Origin: Melioribacteraceae bacterium
Lineage (GTDB): Bacteria > Bacteroidota > Ignavibacteria > Ignavibacteriales > Melioribacteraceae
Direction of reading: 5' to 3'
Length of the DNA stretch: 6,026 bases
Assembly (NCBI GenBank): GCA_026987055.1
Contig: JALSNL010000455.1
Location: forward strand, 1-6,026
The translations under genes and the position numbers were made by a program. Below are positions 1-4,727 of the stretch, in pieces (the first letter of the stretch is position 1; each line of letters opens with the position of its first letter). The notes below the pieces were generated by a model, which saw nothing but the letters and a program-made list of their open reading frames with translations, had not been told where the DNA came from and made no database searches.

Positions 1-165
1 GTAACTATCTTCCGGATATATTAGTTTTGTTTTTTCCGTACTTAATAACAGTGAAGATTCAAATGATATTCCGAATTCAAATTTCGGTTTACGGGGTTTT
101 TCTTTTAAGCTTTGTCCTAAAACCATTGAGCTTACAAACACAACTAACAGAAATGTATTTTTCAT
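1..165 (-). CDS. N-terminal fragment of an unrecognised exported protein (runs off left edge)
   Basis: An ATG at 165-163 opens a frame that stays open for 55 codons to the window edge, so only the N-terminus is present. The translation begins MKNTFLLVVFVSSMVLGQS: a short basic start, a hydrophobic core and a G-Q-S region, which together look like a Sec signal peptide cleaved near residue 17-19. The mature part starts with basic residues (KEKPRKPKFEFG) and then alternating polar/hydrophobic residues (FEFGISFESSLLLS), the look of a first beta strand of an outer-membrane or surface beta protein. That last point is inference. A purine-rich AAAGAAGAA stretch 5-13 nt upstream can serve as a weak ribosome binding site. 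It is separated from the ferredoxin gene by a terminator, so it probably has its own promoter. I do not recognise the family. Confidence 0.6.
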   Translation of the reverse strand, partial: MKNTFLLVVFVSSMVLGQSLKEKPRKPKFEFGISFESSLLLSTEKTKLIYPEDSY

Positions 166-234
166 TTTTATTTCTTCTTTAAAAAATATACCGATGAATT
201 AAAAACTTACCTACTCACATCAAGTTAAAATTTC
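166..234 (-). promoter_or_regulatory. Leader region of the left-edge exported-protein gene
   Basis: About 70 nt of very AT-rich DNA lies between the terminator of the ferredoxin operon and the ATG at 165. Because the terminator should stop upstream transcription, a promoter for the exported protein is expected here. On the minus strand TTGATG followed 16 nt later by TAATTC, or a TATATT about 20 nt before the start, could be promoter elements. None is a convincing match, so only the region and not the boxes should be trusted. Confidence 0.25.
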
Positions 235-270
235 AAAAAAAAACCGCAACTGTTCAAAACAATTGCGGTT
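235..270 (-). terminator. Rho-independent terminator after the ferredoxin gene
   Basis: The arms AACCGCAACTG (242-252) and CAATTGCGGTT (260-270) pair over 11 positions with one mismatch, around a 7-nt loop. On the minus strand the stem is followed at once by nine T residues (243-235). The strand is clear because there is no T-run on the plus side. It lies 31 nt downstream of the ferredoxin stop codon and closes the six-gene unit. A second, AT-rich inverted repeat (279-286 with 292-299, loop GCACA) sits between the stop codon and this terminator and may fold in the same 3' end. Confidence 0.88.
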
Positions 271-301
271 AAAAGTTTATAAATCAGCACATGATTTATT
301 T

Positions 302-631
302 TTATTTCATCGCTTCTAATTTATCTTTTTTTGCTAACAATGTTTCTTCATCTTCAACATGATCAGGATCCGGCACACAGCAATCAACCGGACAAACCGA
401 AGCACATTGAGGTTCATCGAAGAACCCTTTACATTCCGTACATTTATCGGGTACAATGTAGAAATAATCTTCCGAATAAAAACCTGTAGCACCGGAAGGA
501 GCTGCATCGTCTGCACCGTAAGTTTTGCCGCCAAGTTCCCATTCGGCACCGGCTTCGTAAATTGCATTATTCGGGCATTCAGGTTCGCAAGCACCACAAC
601 TAATGCATTCGTCAGTAATCATAATAGCCAT
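302..631 (-). CDS. 2[4Fe-4S] ferredoxin, Alvin (Allochromatium vinosum) type
   Basis: This is a small cytoplasmic low-potential electron carrier of 109 residues. The first cluster motif is C9-x2-C12-x2-C15-x3-C19-P. The second is C64-x2-C67-x8-C76-x3-C80-P, followed by V-D-C84-C85 and a charged helical C-terminal tail ([16 protein letters not shown]). The eight-residue gap in the second motif, the CPVDC sequence and the tail are hallmarks of Alvin-type ferredoxins, where cysteines may come alternately from the two motifs. The stretch between the two motifs is 44 residues, against about 18 in the classic A. vinosum protein, so a loop of roughly 26 residues (around 28-56, rich in Gly/Ala/Asp and aromatics) is inserted. 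From memory, FCB-group homologues also carry inserts here. The start is set by AGGAGA (643-638) six nt before the ATG; an internal ATG at codon 4 lacks this. It is the last gene of the operon, 18 nt after DUF309. The redox partner is not visible here. Confidence 0.93.
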   Translation of the reverse strand: MAIMITDECISCGACEPECPNNAIYEAGAEWELGGKTYGADDAAPSGATGFYSEDYFYIVPDKCTECKGFFDEPQCASVCPVDCCVPDPDHVEDEETLLAKKDKLEAMK

Positions 632-637
632 AATAAA

Positions 638-643
638 TCTCCT
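638..643 (-). promoter_or_regulatory. Ribosome binding site of the ferredoxin gene
   Basis: AGGAGA on the minus strand lies 6 nt before the ATG at 631. It selects this ATG over the in-frame ATG three codons later. It falls within the 18-nt gap after the DUF309 stop codon, so the ferredoxin has its own strong initiation signal and does not depend on coupling. Confidence 0.85.
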
Positions 644-649
644 AAAAAG

Positions 650-988
650 TTATTTTGTAGTTATTAAAGTAGGCATATCTTTTATGCTTTTTTTACTCTC
701 TAAATCTATTAATAATTTTTTTAATTTAGAAATTAATTCGGATAATTCTAAGTTATTATATTCGGGAATATATTTTGAAAGTTTACTGATTCCCTTTTTC
801 AATTGACTTTTTGCACCGCTGTGATTTCCACATATTAAATGATAACAACCAACGGAAATTTGAACCAAGCCTTGATAAAAATCCTTTTCTTCGTAATCGG
901 CATCCATCCAAATATCTTCAAAAAAATCATGTGCGGTAAAGTAATCACTTTCGTTAAAAAGTTCAATTCCCTTTTTTATATCTTTCAA
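650..988 (-). CDS. DUF309 domain protein (function unknown)
   Basis: The protein has 112 residues and is all-helical in character. The DUF309 pattern is clear: F11-N-x3-Y16-F-x-A-H20-D-x2-E24-D-x-W27, then F37-Y-Q39-G40-L41-V-Q43, then H50 and G54-N-x2-G58-A59. In the family the conserved His/Glu/Trp face forms a pocket in a compact helical bundle, but no biochemical role is established. The start is TTG (988-986). It is the only sensible choice, because an in-frame stop lies 24 nt upstream (TAA followed by seven sense codons) and the first internal Met (28) would remove half the conserved core. The ribosome binding site is weak (GAAAG), and the gene starts 30 nt after the TPM stop. A TTG start with a weak site suggests low expression or coupling to the upstream gene. 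The C-terminal tail after about residue 95 is variable. I infer no function. Confidence 0.85.
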   Translation of the reverse strand: MKDIKKGIELFNESDYFTAHDFFEDIWMDADYEEKDFYQGLVQISVGCYHLICGNHSGAKSQLKKGISKLSKYIPEYNNLELSELISKLKKLLIDLESKKSIKDMPTLITTK

Positions 989-1018
989 TTTTATACTTTC
1001 AATAAATAATTAAAAAAA

Positions 1019-1762
1019 TTACCAGCCGCCGCTTGCACCGCCGCCTCCAAAACTTCCGCCGCCGCCACTAAAACCACCGAATCCTCCGCTACTTCCTCCG
1101 AAACCGCCACTGCTACCACCAAAACCGCCGCTGCCAAGTCCGCCACCGTAATAAACAAATCCGCCGCCACCGCCTTTGCCGCCTCTTCGGCGGGACGATA
1201 ATAAAATAAATAAGATGATAATTATCAAAATAATTAGCTGAATCGGAATTCCTTCTTCTTGCTGTCTCGGATTAGCTTTATATTCTCCTTTTGTTGCGGC
1301 TAAAATTGCACTCAATCCGGCAACTACTCCGCCGTAATAATCATTATTTCTAAAATAGGGTCTAACTTCGTTTCGCAATATTGAACTTGCCAAAGCATCC
1401 GGCAAAGCTCCTTCCAATCCGTAACCAACTTCAATTCTCATTTTTCTATCATCTTTTGCCACATAAAATAATATACCGTTATCATGCTCTTTTGTTCCGA
1501 TTTTATTTTTTGTAGCTACTTCGTGTGTAAACATTTCCAACGGATATCCGTTTAGCGAATGATTCATAAAAAATACAACTTGGTTGGATGTTGAATCGTC
1601 GAATGCTTTTAATTCGGTATTCAAATACTCCAATTTGTTTTGTTCTATTGTATTTGTAAAATCATTTGCGTACTGTGGTAACAGCGGAATTTCCGGTTGA
1701 GCAAATAATATACCGATCAAAAAAATATTGTATAAAAAAAATATTCCGGATTTAATTTTCAT
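1019..1762 (-). CDS. TPM-domain (DUF477) membrane protein with glycine-rich C-terminus, YgcG-like
   Basis: The protein has 247 residues. Residues 1-21 form a signal peptide or N-terminal anchor (FLYNIFLIGILFAQ, probable cleavage near A21-Q22). Residues about 28-158 form a TPM domain, recognised from A32-N-D34-F, T58-S-N-Q61-V-V-F, D94-N-G-I-L98, R109-I-E-V-G-Y-G-L-E-G118-x2-P121-D and the helix ending VVAGLSAI. Residues 172-188 form a transmembrane helix (IPIQLIILIIIILFILL), followed by the stop-transfer run R191-R-R. The rest is almost entirely Gly/Ser/Phe and ends GGW. This architecture matches bacterial YgcG-like proteins. The TPM domain would sit outside the cytoplasmic membrane and the Gly-rich tail inside. 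In plants the related TLP18.3 acts in photosystem II repair with proposed acid phosphatase activity; the bacterial role is not settled. LemA directly upstream is the usual partner. The ATG at 1762 has a modest GGAAAAG ribosome site. Confidence 0.9.
   Translation of the reverse strand: MKIKSGIFFLYNIFLIGILFAQPEIPLLPQYANDFTNTIEQNKLEYLNTELKAFDDSTSNQVVFFMNHSLNGYPLEMFTHEVATKNKIGTKEHDNGILFYVAKDDRKMRIEVGYGLEGALPDALASSILRNEVRPYFRNNDYYGGVVAGLSAILAATKGEYKANPRQQEEGIPIQLIILIIIILFILLSSRRRGGKGGGGGFVYYGGGLGSGGFGGSSGGFGGSSGGFGGFSGGGGSFGGGGASGGW
1073..1129 (-). repeat. Glycine-rich heptad repeat inside the TPM protein tail
   Basis: Codons 212-230 encode nearly three copies of the seven-residue unit GGFGGSS (starting at residues 212, 219 and 226, the last incomplete). 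At DNA level this is a 21-nt period, but codons differ between copies, so it is a diverged rather than a recent duplication. The surrounding tail (1019 to about 1187) is markedly richer in G and C than the rest of the window because of Gly codons. Confidence 0.7.
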
Positions 1763-1781
1763 ATTTTATTTCTTTTCCATT

Positions 1782-1808
1782 AAAGAAAACGCCGGCATAA
1801 AACCGGCG
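1782..1808 (-). terminator. Intercistronic terminator-like hairpin between lemA and the TPM gene
   Basis: On the minus strand CGCCGG (1808-1803) and CCGGCG (1795-1790) form a perfect six-pair G/C stem around a 7-nt loop (TTTTATG), followed by TTTTCTTTA (1789-1781). It sits 16 nt after the lemA stop codon and 19 nt before the TPM ribosome-site/start region. The shape is that of a short rho-independent terminator. Because the genes downstream continue without another obvious promoter, partial termination or protection of the lemA 3' end is the likelier effect. This is inferred from sequence only. Confidence 0.55.
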
Positions 1809-1824
1809 GTAACTTTTAAGTTTT

Positions 1825-2412
1825 CTAAAATTCTACCTTCGGTGCTTTTTCACTTCCGGCAACGGATTTGAAATATTGCTTTTGTAAAAAGCCGGTAAAA
1901 TTTGCAATTATATTCATCGGAAATCTTTTTATTGTTGTGTTATAAGTTTGAACAACTTCGTTAAACTTTTTTCTTTCCACCGAAATTCTGTTTTCGGTAC
2001 CTTCCAATTGTGCTTGAAGCTGTAAAAAGTTTTCGTTTGCTTTTAGTTCCGGATATCTTTCCACAGTAACAAGTAAGCGTGAAAGCGCACTGCTTAAACC
2101 ATCTTGTGCCGCTTGAAATTTTTGCAAAGCTTGCGGATCGTTAAGCATATCCGCCGTCATGTGGATTTGATTTACTTTTGATCTTGCTTCCGTAACAGCT
2201 GTGTATGTTTCTTTTTCGAACTTTGCAACACCTTTAACCGTGTTTACCAAGTTAGGGATTAAATCCGCTCTACGTTGATATTGATTTTCTACCTGACTCC
2301 AAGCTTGGTTAACACTTTCATCAAGACCAACCAATTTATTATAACCGGAAATACCCCACATAACTATTGCAGCTATAATTACCCCAACAATTAATAAACT
2401 AATTTTTCCCAT
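1825..2412 (-). CDS. lemA: LemA family membrane protein
   Basis: The protein has 195 residues, the usual family length. Residues about 5-22 (SLLIVGVIIAAIVMWGI) form one N-terminal membrane helix. The conserved LemA signature follows: Y24-N-x-L-V-x-L-D-E-x-V-x2-A-W38-S-Q-V-E-N-Q-Y-Q-R-R-A-D-L-I-P-N-L-V. Downstream are a conserved VTEARS segment, RYPELKANENFLQLQAQLEG, EGTENRISVERKKFNE and YNTTIKRFP, ending in the typical APKVEF tail. After the anchor the protein is a long helical bundle with coiled-coil character, and only a very short segment precedes the membrane helix. The biochemical role is unresolved. The family was first noticed through a Listeria antigen and often sits beside TPM-domain or HtpX genes; here a TPM gene follows directly. 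AAGGAG (2423-2418) lies 5 nt before the ATG, and the DUF711 stop is 23 nt upstream, so the gene is in the same unit. Confidence 0.95.
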   Translation of the reverse strand: MGKISLLIVGVIIAAIVMWGISGYNKLVGLDESVNQAWSQVENQYQRRADLIPNLVNTVKGVAKFEKETYTAVTEARSKVNQIHMTADMLNDPQALQKFQAAQDGLSSALSRLLVTVERYPELKANENFLQLQAQLEGTENRISVERKKFNEVVQTYNTTIKRFPMNIIANFTGFLQKQYFKSVAGSEKAPKVEF

Positions 2413-2417
2413 TGTTT

Positions 2418-2423
2418 CTCCTT
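2418..2423 (-). promoter_or_regulatory. Ribosome binding site of lemA
   Basis: AAGGAG on the minus strand, 5 nt before the lemA ATG at 2412, is the best Shine-Dalgarno match in the window. It lies in the 23-nt gap after the DUF711 stop codon. Confidence 0.85.
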
Positions 2424-2435
2424 AATATCTTTTTA

Positions 2436-3797
2436 CTAATTTGTTAAACTTCTAACCGGAGCGGGAATTCTTCCGCCGCGTCCTACAAAACCGTTGCTAT
2501 TTAAATTTCTAACATCCATAACGGGGGCTTTACCAAGTAATCCGCCGTAATCAACAACATCGCCGACTTTCTTTCCGTATGCCGGTATCAATCTGGCTGA
2601 TGTAGCTTTATCGTTAATAATCCCAATTGCACATTCATCTGCAATTATTCCCGCAATTGTAGATGCGGGTGTATCGCCGGGAATAGCAATCATATCCAAA
2701 CCAACGGAACAAACTGATGTCATAGCTTCAAGTTTTTCTATGGAAAGATTTCCTCTTTCAACTGCTTCAATCATTCCTTGATCTTCGCTAACCGGAATAA
2801 ATGCACCGCTTAAACCTCCAACTGATGAACTTGCCATTAAGCCGGCTTTTTTTACGGCATCATTTAACATTGCCAATGCAGCCGTTGTTCCCGGAGCACC
2901 AACATCTTCTACGCCCATTGCTTTTAATATATCACCGATGCTATCTCCTTTTGCCGGAGTTGGAGCCAAAGAAATATCTACAATACCAAACGGAACGCCA
3001 TGTTTCTTTGCAACTTGTCTTCCCATTAATTCTCCTGCTCTTGTAATTCTGAAAACCGTTCTTTTAATTACTTCGGAAAGCTGCTGTAAATCCACATTAC
3101 CTGCATTTTTTATTGCATCCAAAACAACGCCGGGACCGCTTACGCCAACATTAAGAACAACTTCCGGTTCTGTTATACCGTGAAAAGCTCCGGCAATAAA
3201 AGGGTTATCTTCCGGAATATTACAAAACACAACTAATTTTGCACAACCTATTGATTGTTGCTCTTTAGTATTTTCGGCGGTTTGTTTAATTGCATCGGCC
3301 ATCATATTCAAAGCATCCATGTTAATACCCGCTTTTGTTGAAGCAACATTAACACTAGAACAAACCCTTTGCGTTTCCGTTAGAGCCGTTGGAATTGACT
3401 TTAGAAATTCACGCTCTCCGTTGGTAAAACCTTTTTGAACCAAAGCAGAATATCCGGCAATGTAATCAATTCCAATTTCCGCCGCAGCTTTATCCAAAGT
3501 TTTTGCTATTTCCACATATTCATCAGCCGAAAAAGAATCGAACGGGATTGATGCCGGAGTAATTGACACTCTTTTATTTGCAATAGATACTCCGTACTGA
3601 CGTTCTATTTCATTTGCATATTTTACGTGGTTACCTCCGTAACGAACAATCTTTTCGTAAATTTTTTGTTTTGTTACTTCTATATTTCTATCTGCACAAT
3701 CTCTTAAACTAATACCAAGCGTAACGGTTCTAATATCGAAGTGTTCGATTTCCGTCATCTTGATTGTTTCCAATATTTCTTCAAATTGATACGGCAT
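2436..3797 (-). CDS. DUF711 / UPF0210 family protein ('PFL family protein')
   Basis: The protein has 453 residues from the ATG at 3797, close to the usual family length. The N-terminus reads [10 protein letters not shown] with D21[13 protein letters not shown]34, the strongest UPF0210 signature. Other recognisable stretches are [67 protein letters not shown] and [17 protein letters not shown]. Further on come [30 protein letters not shown] and the Gly-rich end V438-G-R-G-G-R-I-P-A-P447. The databank name comes from a fold related to pyruvate formate-lyase (structure of Streptococcus pneumoniae SP0239). No classic glycyl-radical motif is visible and no reaction is established. A TTG at 3815 would add MWRKNL, but those extra codons (TGG AGA) are themselves the GGAGA ribosome site for the ATG, so I prefer the shorter form. 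The ACT partner is 39 nt upstream, as in streptococci. Confidence 0.92.
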   Translation of the reverse strand: MPYQFEEILETIKMTEIEHFDIRTVTLGISLRDCADRNIEVTKQKIYEKIVRYGGNHVKYANEIERQYGVSIANKRVSITPASIPFDSFSADEYVEIAKTLDKAAAEIGIDYIAGYSALVQKGFTNGEREFLKSIPTALTETQRVCSSVNVASTKAGINMDALNMMADAIKQTAENTKEQQSIGCAKLVVFCNIPEDNPFIAGAFHGITEPEVVLNVGVSGPGVVLDAIKNAGNVDLQQLSEVIKRTVFRITRAGELMGRQVAKKHGVPFGIVDISLAPTPAKGDSIGDILKAMGVEDVGAPGTTAALAMLNDAVKKAGLMASSSVGGLSGAFIPVSEDQGMIEAVERGNLSIEKLEAMTSVCSVGLDMIAIPGDTPASTIAGIIADECAIGIINDKATSARLIPAYGKKVGDVVDYGGLLGKAPVMDVRNLNSNGFVGRGGRIPAPVRSLTN

Positions 3798-3806
3798 TAA
3801 ATTTTT

Positions 3807-3811
3807 TCTCC
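3807..3811 (-). promoter_or_regulatory. Ribosome binding site deciding the DUF711 start
   Basis: GGAGA on the minus strand lies 9 nt before the ATG at 3797. The alternative TTG start at 3815 has no purine-rich site upstream (only TTTTAACTTTA), and reading from it would put the GGAGA inside codons 2-3. Family proteins normally begin close to the ETI-x-M motif, which also fits the ATG. Confidence 0.75.
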
Positions 3812-3836
3812 ACAATAAAGTTAAAACAAAAATTAT

Positions 3837-4268
3837 TTAAACTCTATGCATGTGTCTAAATAAATCTTCGTGTTGTAAATAAATTTTTATTTTTAATTCA
3901 TCCGCAACTTTCGTTAATTCGTTTTGAATTTCACTTAGCTCTAACGGTGAGTTTGAAATATCAATAATAATTATCATTGTGTAAAACTCATCCATTATTT
4001 TCTGACTCATATCTCTAATATCGCATTTTGCATTACTTAAAGCGGTTGTAACTTTAGCAACTATTCCGGGATGATTCATTCCGAATGAAGTAAGAATAAC
4101 TCTGCCTGATGTTTTTTTAAGATTGCCGCTTGGCAATTTAACATTTTCATCAATAGCCGAAACCGCTTTTTCAACAACTGCTTTTACCGTATCGGCATTT
4201 GCTTTGTTACCCAATTCGTTAATTGCTTTTAATGCAATATTTCTTATTTCTTCTTCGGTTAAGTTCAC
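3837..4268 (-). CDS. ACT-domain protein of the UPF0237 type with N-terminal helical extension
   Basis: The protein has 143 residues. Residues about 56-143 form the ACT domain typical of UPF0237: G55-R-V-I-L-T-S-F-G-M-N-H-P-G68-I-V-A-K-V-T, then C82-D-I-R-D-M-S-Q-K-I-M, F95-Y-T-M-I-I-I-I-D103 and the family ending Q132-H-E-D-L-F-R-H-M-H-R. ACT domains usually bind amino acids or small ligands as dimers. The family is normally about 90 residues, so residues 1-55 are extra: two predicted helices (LTEEEIRNIALKAINELG and ADTVKAVVEKAVSAIDE) joined by a linker with basic and Ser residues. The start codon is GTG (4268), supported by AAAGG 7 nt upstream, and no suitable start lies at the beginning of the core domain. 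It is the first gene of the six-gene unit. By context it probably senses a ligand for the DUF711 enzyme-like protein that follows, but this is inference. Confidence 0.9.
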   Translation of the reverse strand: MNLTEEEIRNIALKAINELGNKANADTVKAVVEKAVSAIDENVKLPSGNLKKTSGRVILTSFGMNHPGIVAKVTTALSNAKCDIRDMSQKIMDEFYTMIIIIDISNSPLELSEIQNELTKVADELKIKIYLQHEDLFRHMHRV

Positions 4269-4373
4269 TGTATTACCTTTAGATATTTTATTAACTTGTT
4301 AAAAGTAAAACTAAATTTACAATTTTTATTCTTCTTTTTATGATGATTTTTTAATAATCCTATTGAAACGTCT
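4269..4373 (-). promoter_or_regulatory. Probable promoter region of the ACT-DUF711-lemA-TPM-DUF309-ferredoxin unit
   Basis: About 105 nt of AT-rich DNA lies between the upstream terminator and the GTG start at 4268, so a promoter should be here. No box pair is convincing. TAAAAT about 20 nt before the start on the minus strand is a possible -10 element with no good -35. A small inverted repeat TTAAC-TT-GTTAA (4291-4302) overlaps this zone and could be an operator, though in such AT-rich DNA it could arise by chance. AAAGG at 4280-4276 is the ribosome site for the GTG start. Confidence 0.4.
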
Positions 4374-4428
4374 GAAAAATTAAAAAGCAATCCAAAGTAA
4401 TTTTAATAAACTGTTTAGGATTGCTTTA
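4374..4428 (-). terminator. Rho-independent terminator after the DUF2442 gene
   Basis: AAAGCAATCC (4384-4393) pairs perfectly with GGATTGCTTT (4418-4427 region), and three more A-T pairs continue inward past a bulged A, leaving a loop of about 17 nt. On the minus strand the stem runs directly into TTTTTAATTTTT (4386-4375). The plus strand lacks a T-run after the stem. It lies 22 nt beyond the DUF2442 stop and separates the acyl-CoA dehydrogenase unit from the six-gene unit. The large loop is the weak point. Confidence 0.75.
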
Positions 4429-4449
4429 TAAACGAATCAAGATATTAAG

Positions 4450-4725
4450 CTATAATTTTATTGGTAAACCCAAATTTTTTATTTCTTGTTTTAATTCTAA
4501 CATATTTCTTGTAGCGGTTTTACACATCGTTGCGCCGCATTCCCAAGCGATGTCTTTTGTTTTTTTATCTATGCTTACCTTCTTAAATTCACTAATATCT
4601 CTAATACATTCGTAATCTTTATGCTTAAGCATTTTGGTAAAACTTACCTTACCGCCAAAGCCATCGGCATATTCAACATAAAGCTGAAAATCATCAAAGG
4701 GAATAACTTTTACAATTTTGTACAT
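4450..4725 (-). CDS. DUF2442 domain protein
   Basis: The protein has 91 residues. The N-terminal two-thirds fits DUF2442: V5-K-V-I-P-F-D-D-F-x-L15-x-V-x-Y-A-D21-G22-x-G-G-K-V-S-F, then L33, then I41-R-D43-I-x-E-F47-K-K-V-S-I-D and I59-A-W61. The usual WPNGAD motif is here W61-E-C63-G64-A65-T, so Pro and Asn are replaced, and an extra charged C-terminal segment (LELKQEIKNLGLPIKL) follows. DUF2442 proteins are small, often sit next to a DUF4160 gene and have been discussed as parts of toxin-antitoxin-like pairs; no DUF4160 is present here. The ATG follows the dehydrogenase stop by only 2 nt and has just a weak AGAG ribosome site, so translation is probably coupled. Whether it has anything to do with acyl-CoA metabolism cannot be told. 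Confidence 0.75.
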   Translation of the reverse strand: MYKIVKVIPFDDFQLYVEYADGFGGKVSFTKMLKHKDYECIRDISEFKKVSIDKKTKDIAWECGATMCKTATRNMLELKQEIKNLGLPIKL

Positions 4726-4727
4726 AA

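Noticed and set aside
279..299. Second inverted repeat ATAAATCA-GCACA-TGATTTAT after the ferredoxin stop, with TTTT on the plus side
   Set aside because: The stem is almost all A/T and no plus-strand gene ends here, so I do not call it a separate terminator.
359..667. Plus-strand open frame of about 100 codons opposite the ferredoxin gene
   Set aside because: It lies antisense to a clear ferredoxin with intact cysteine motifs, has no recognisable domain and no good ribosome site; it is a shadow of the real gene.
1073..1129. Possible CRISPR-like or tandem DNA repeat from the 21-nt period
   Set aside because: The period is caused by Gly/Phe/Ser heptads in the TPM tail; there are no spacers and the units are not identical.
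1763..1780. Mini-ORF ATG GAA AAG AAA TAA just before the TPM start
   Set aside because: Four codons in AT-rich leader; the GGAAAAG inside it is better explained as the TPM ribosome site, and no attenuation-type codon run is present.
2801..3183. Two overlapping plus-strand frames of 81 codons opposite DUF711
   Set aside because: Both are antisense to a well-conserved gene, low in complexity (Leu/Pro rich) and without family resemblance.
4291..4302. TTAAC-TT-GTTAA inverted repeat as an operator of the six-gene unit
   Set aside because: Arms are only 5 bp and A/T rich, so chance is likely; mentioned only within the promoter-region entry.
4421..4615. Plus-strand frame of 64 codons opposite DUF2442
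   Set aside because: It begins inside the terminator stem and runs antisense to DUF2442, with no ribosome site or recognisable domain.
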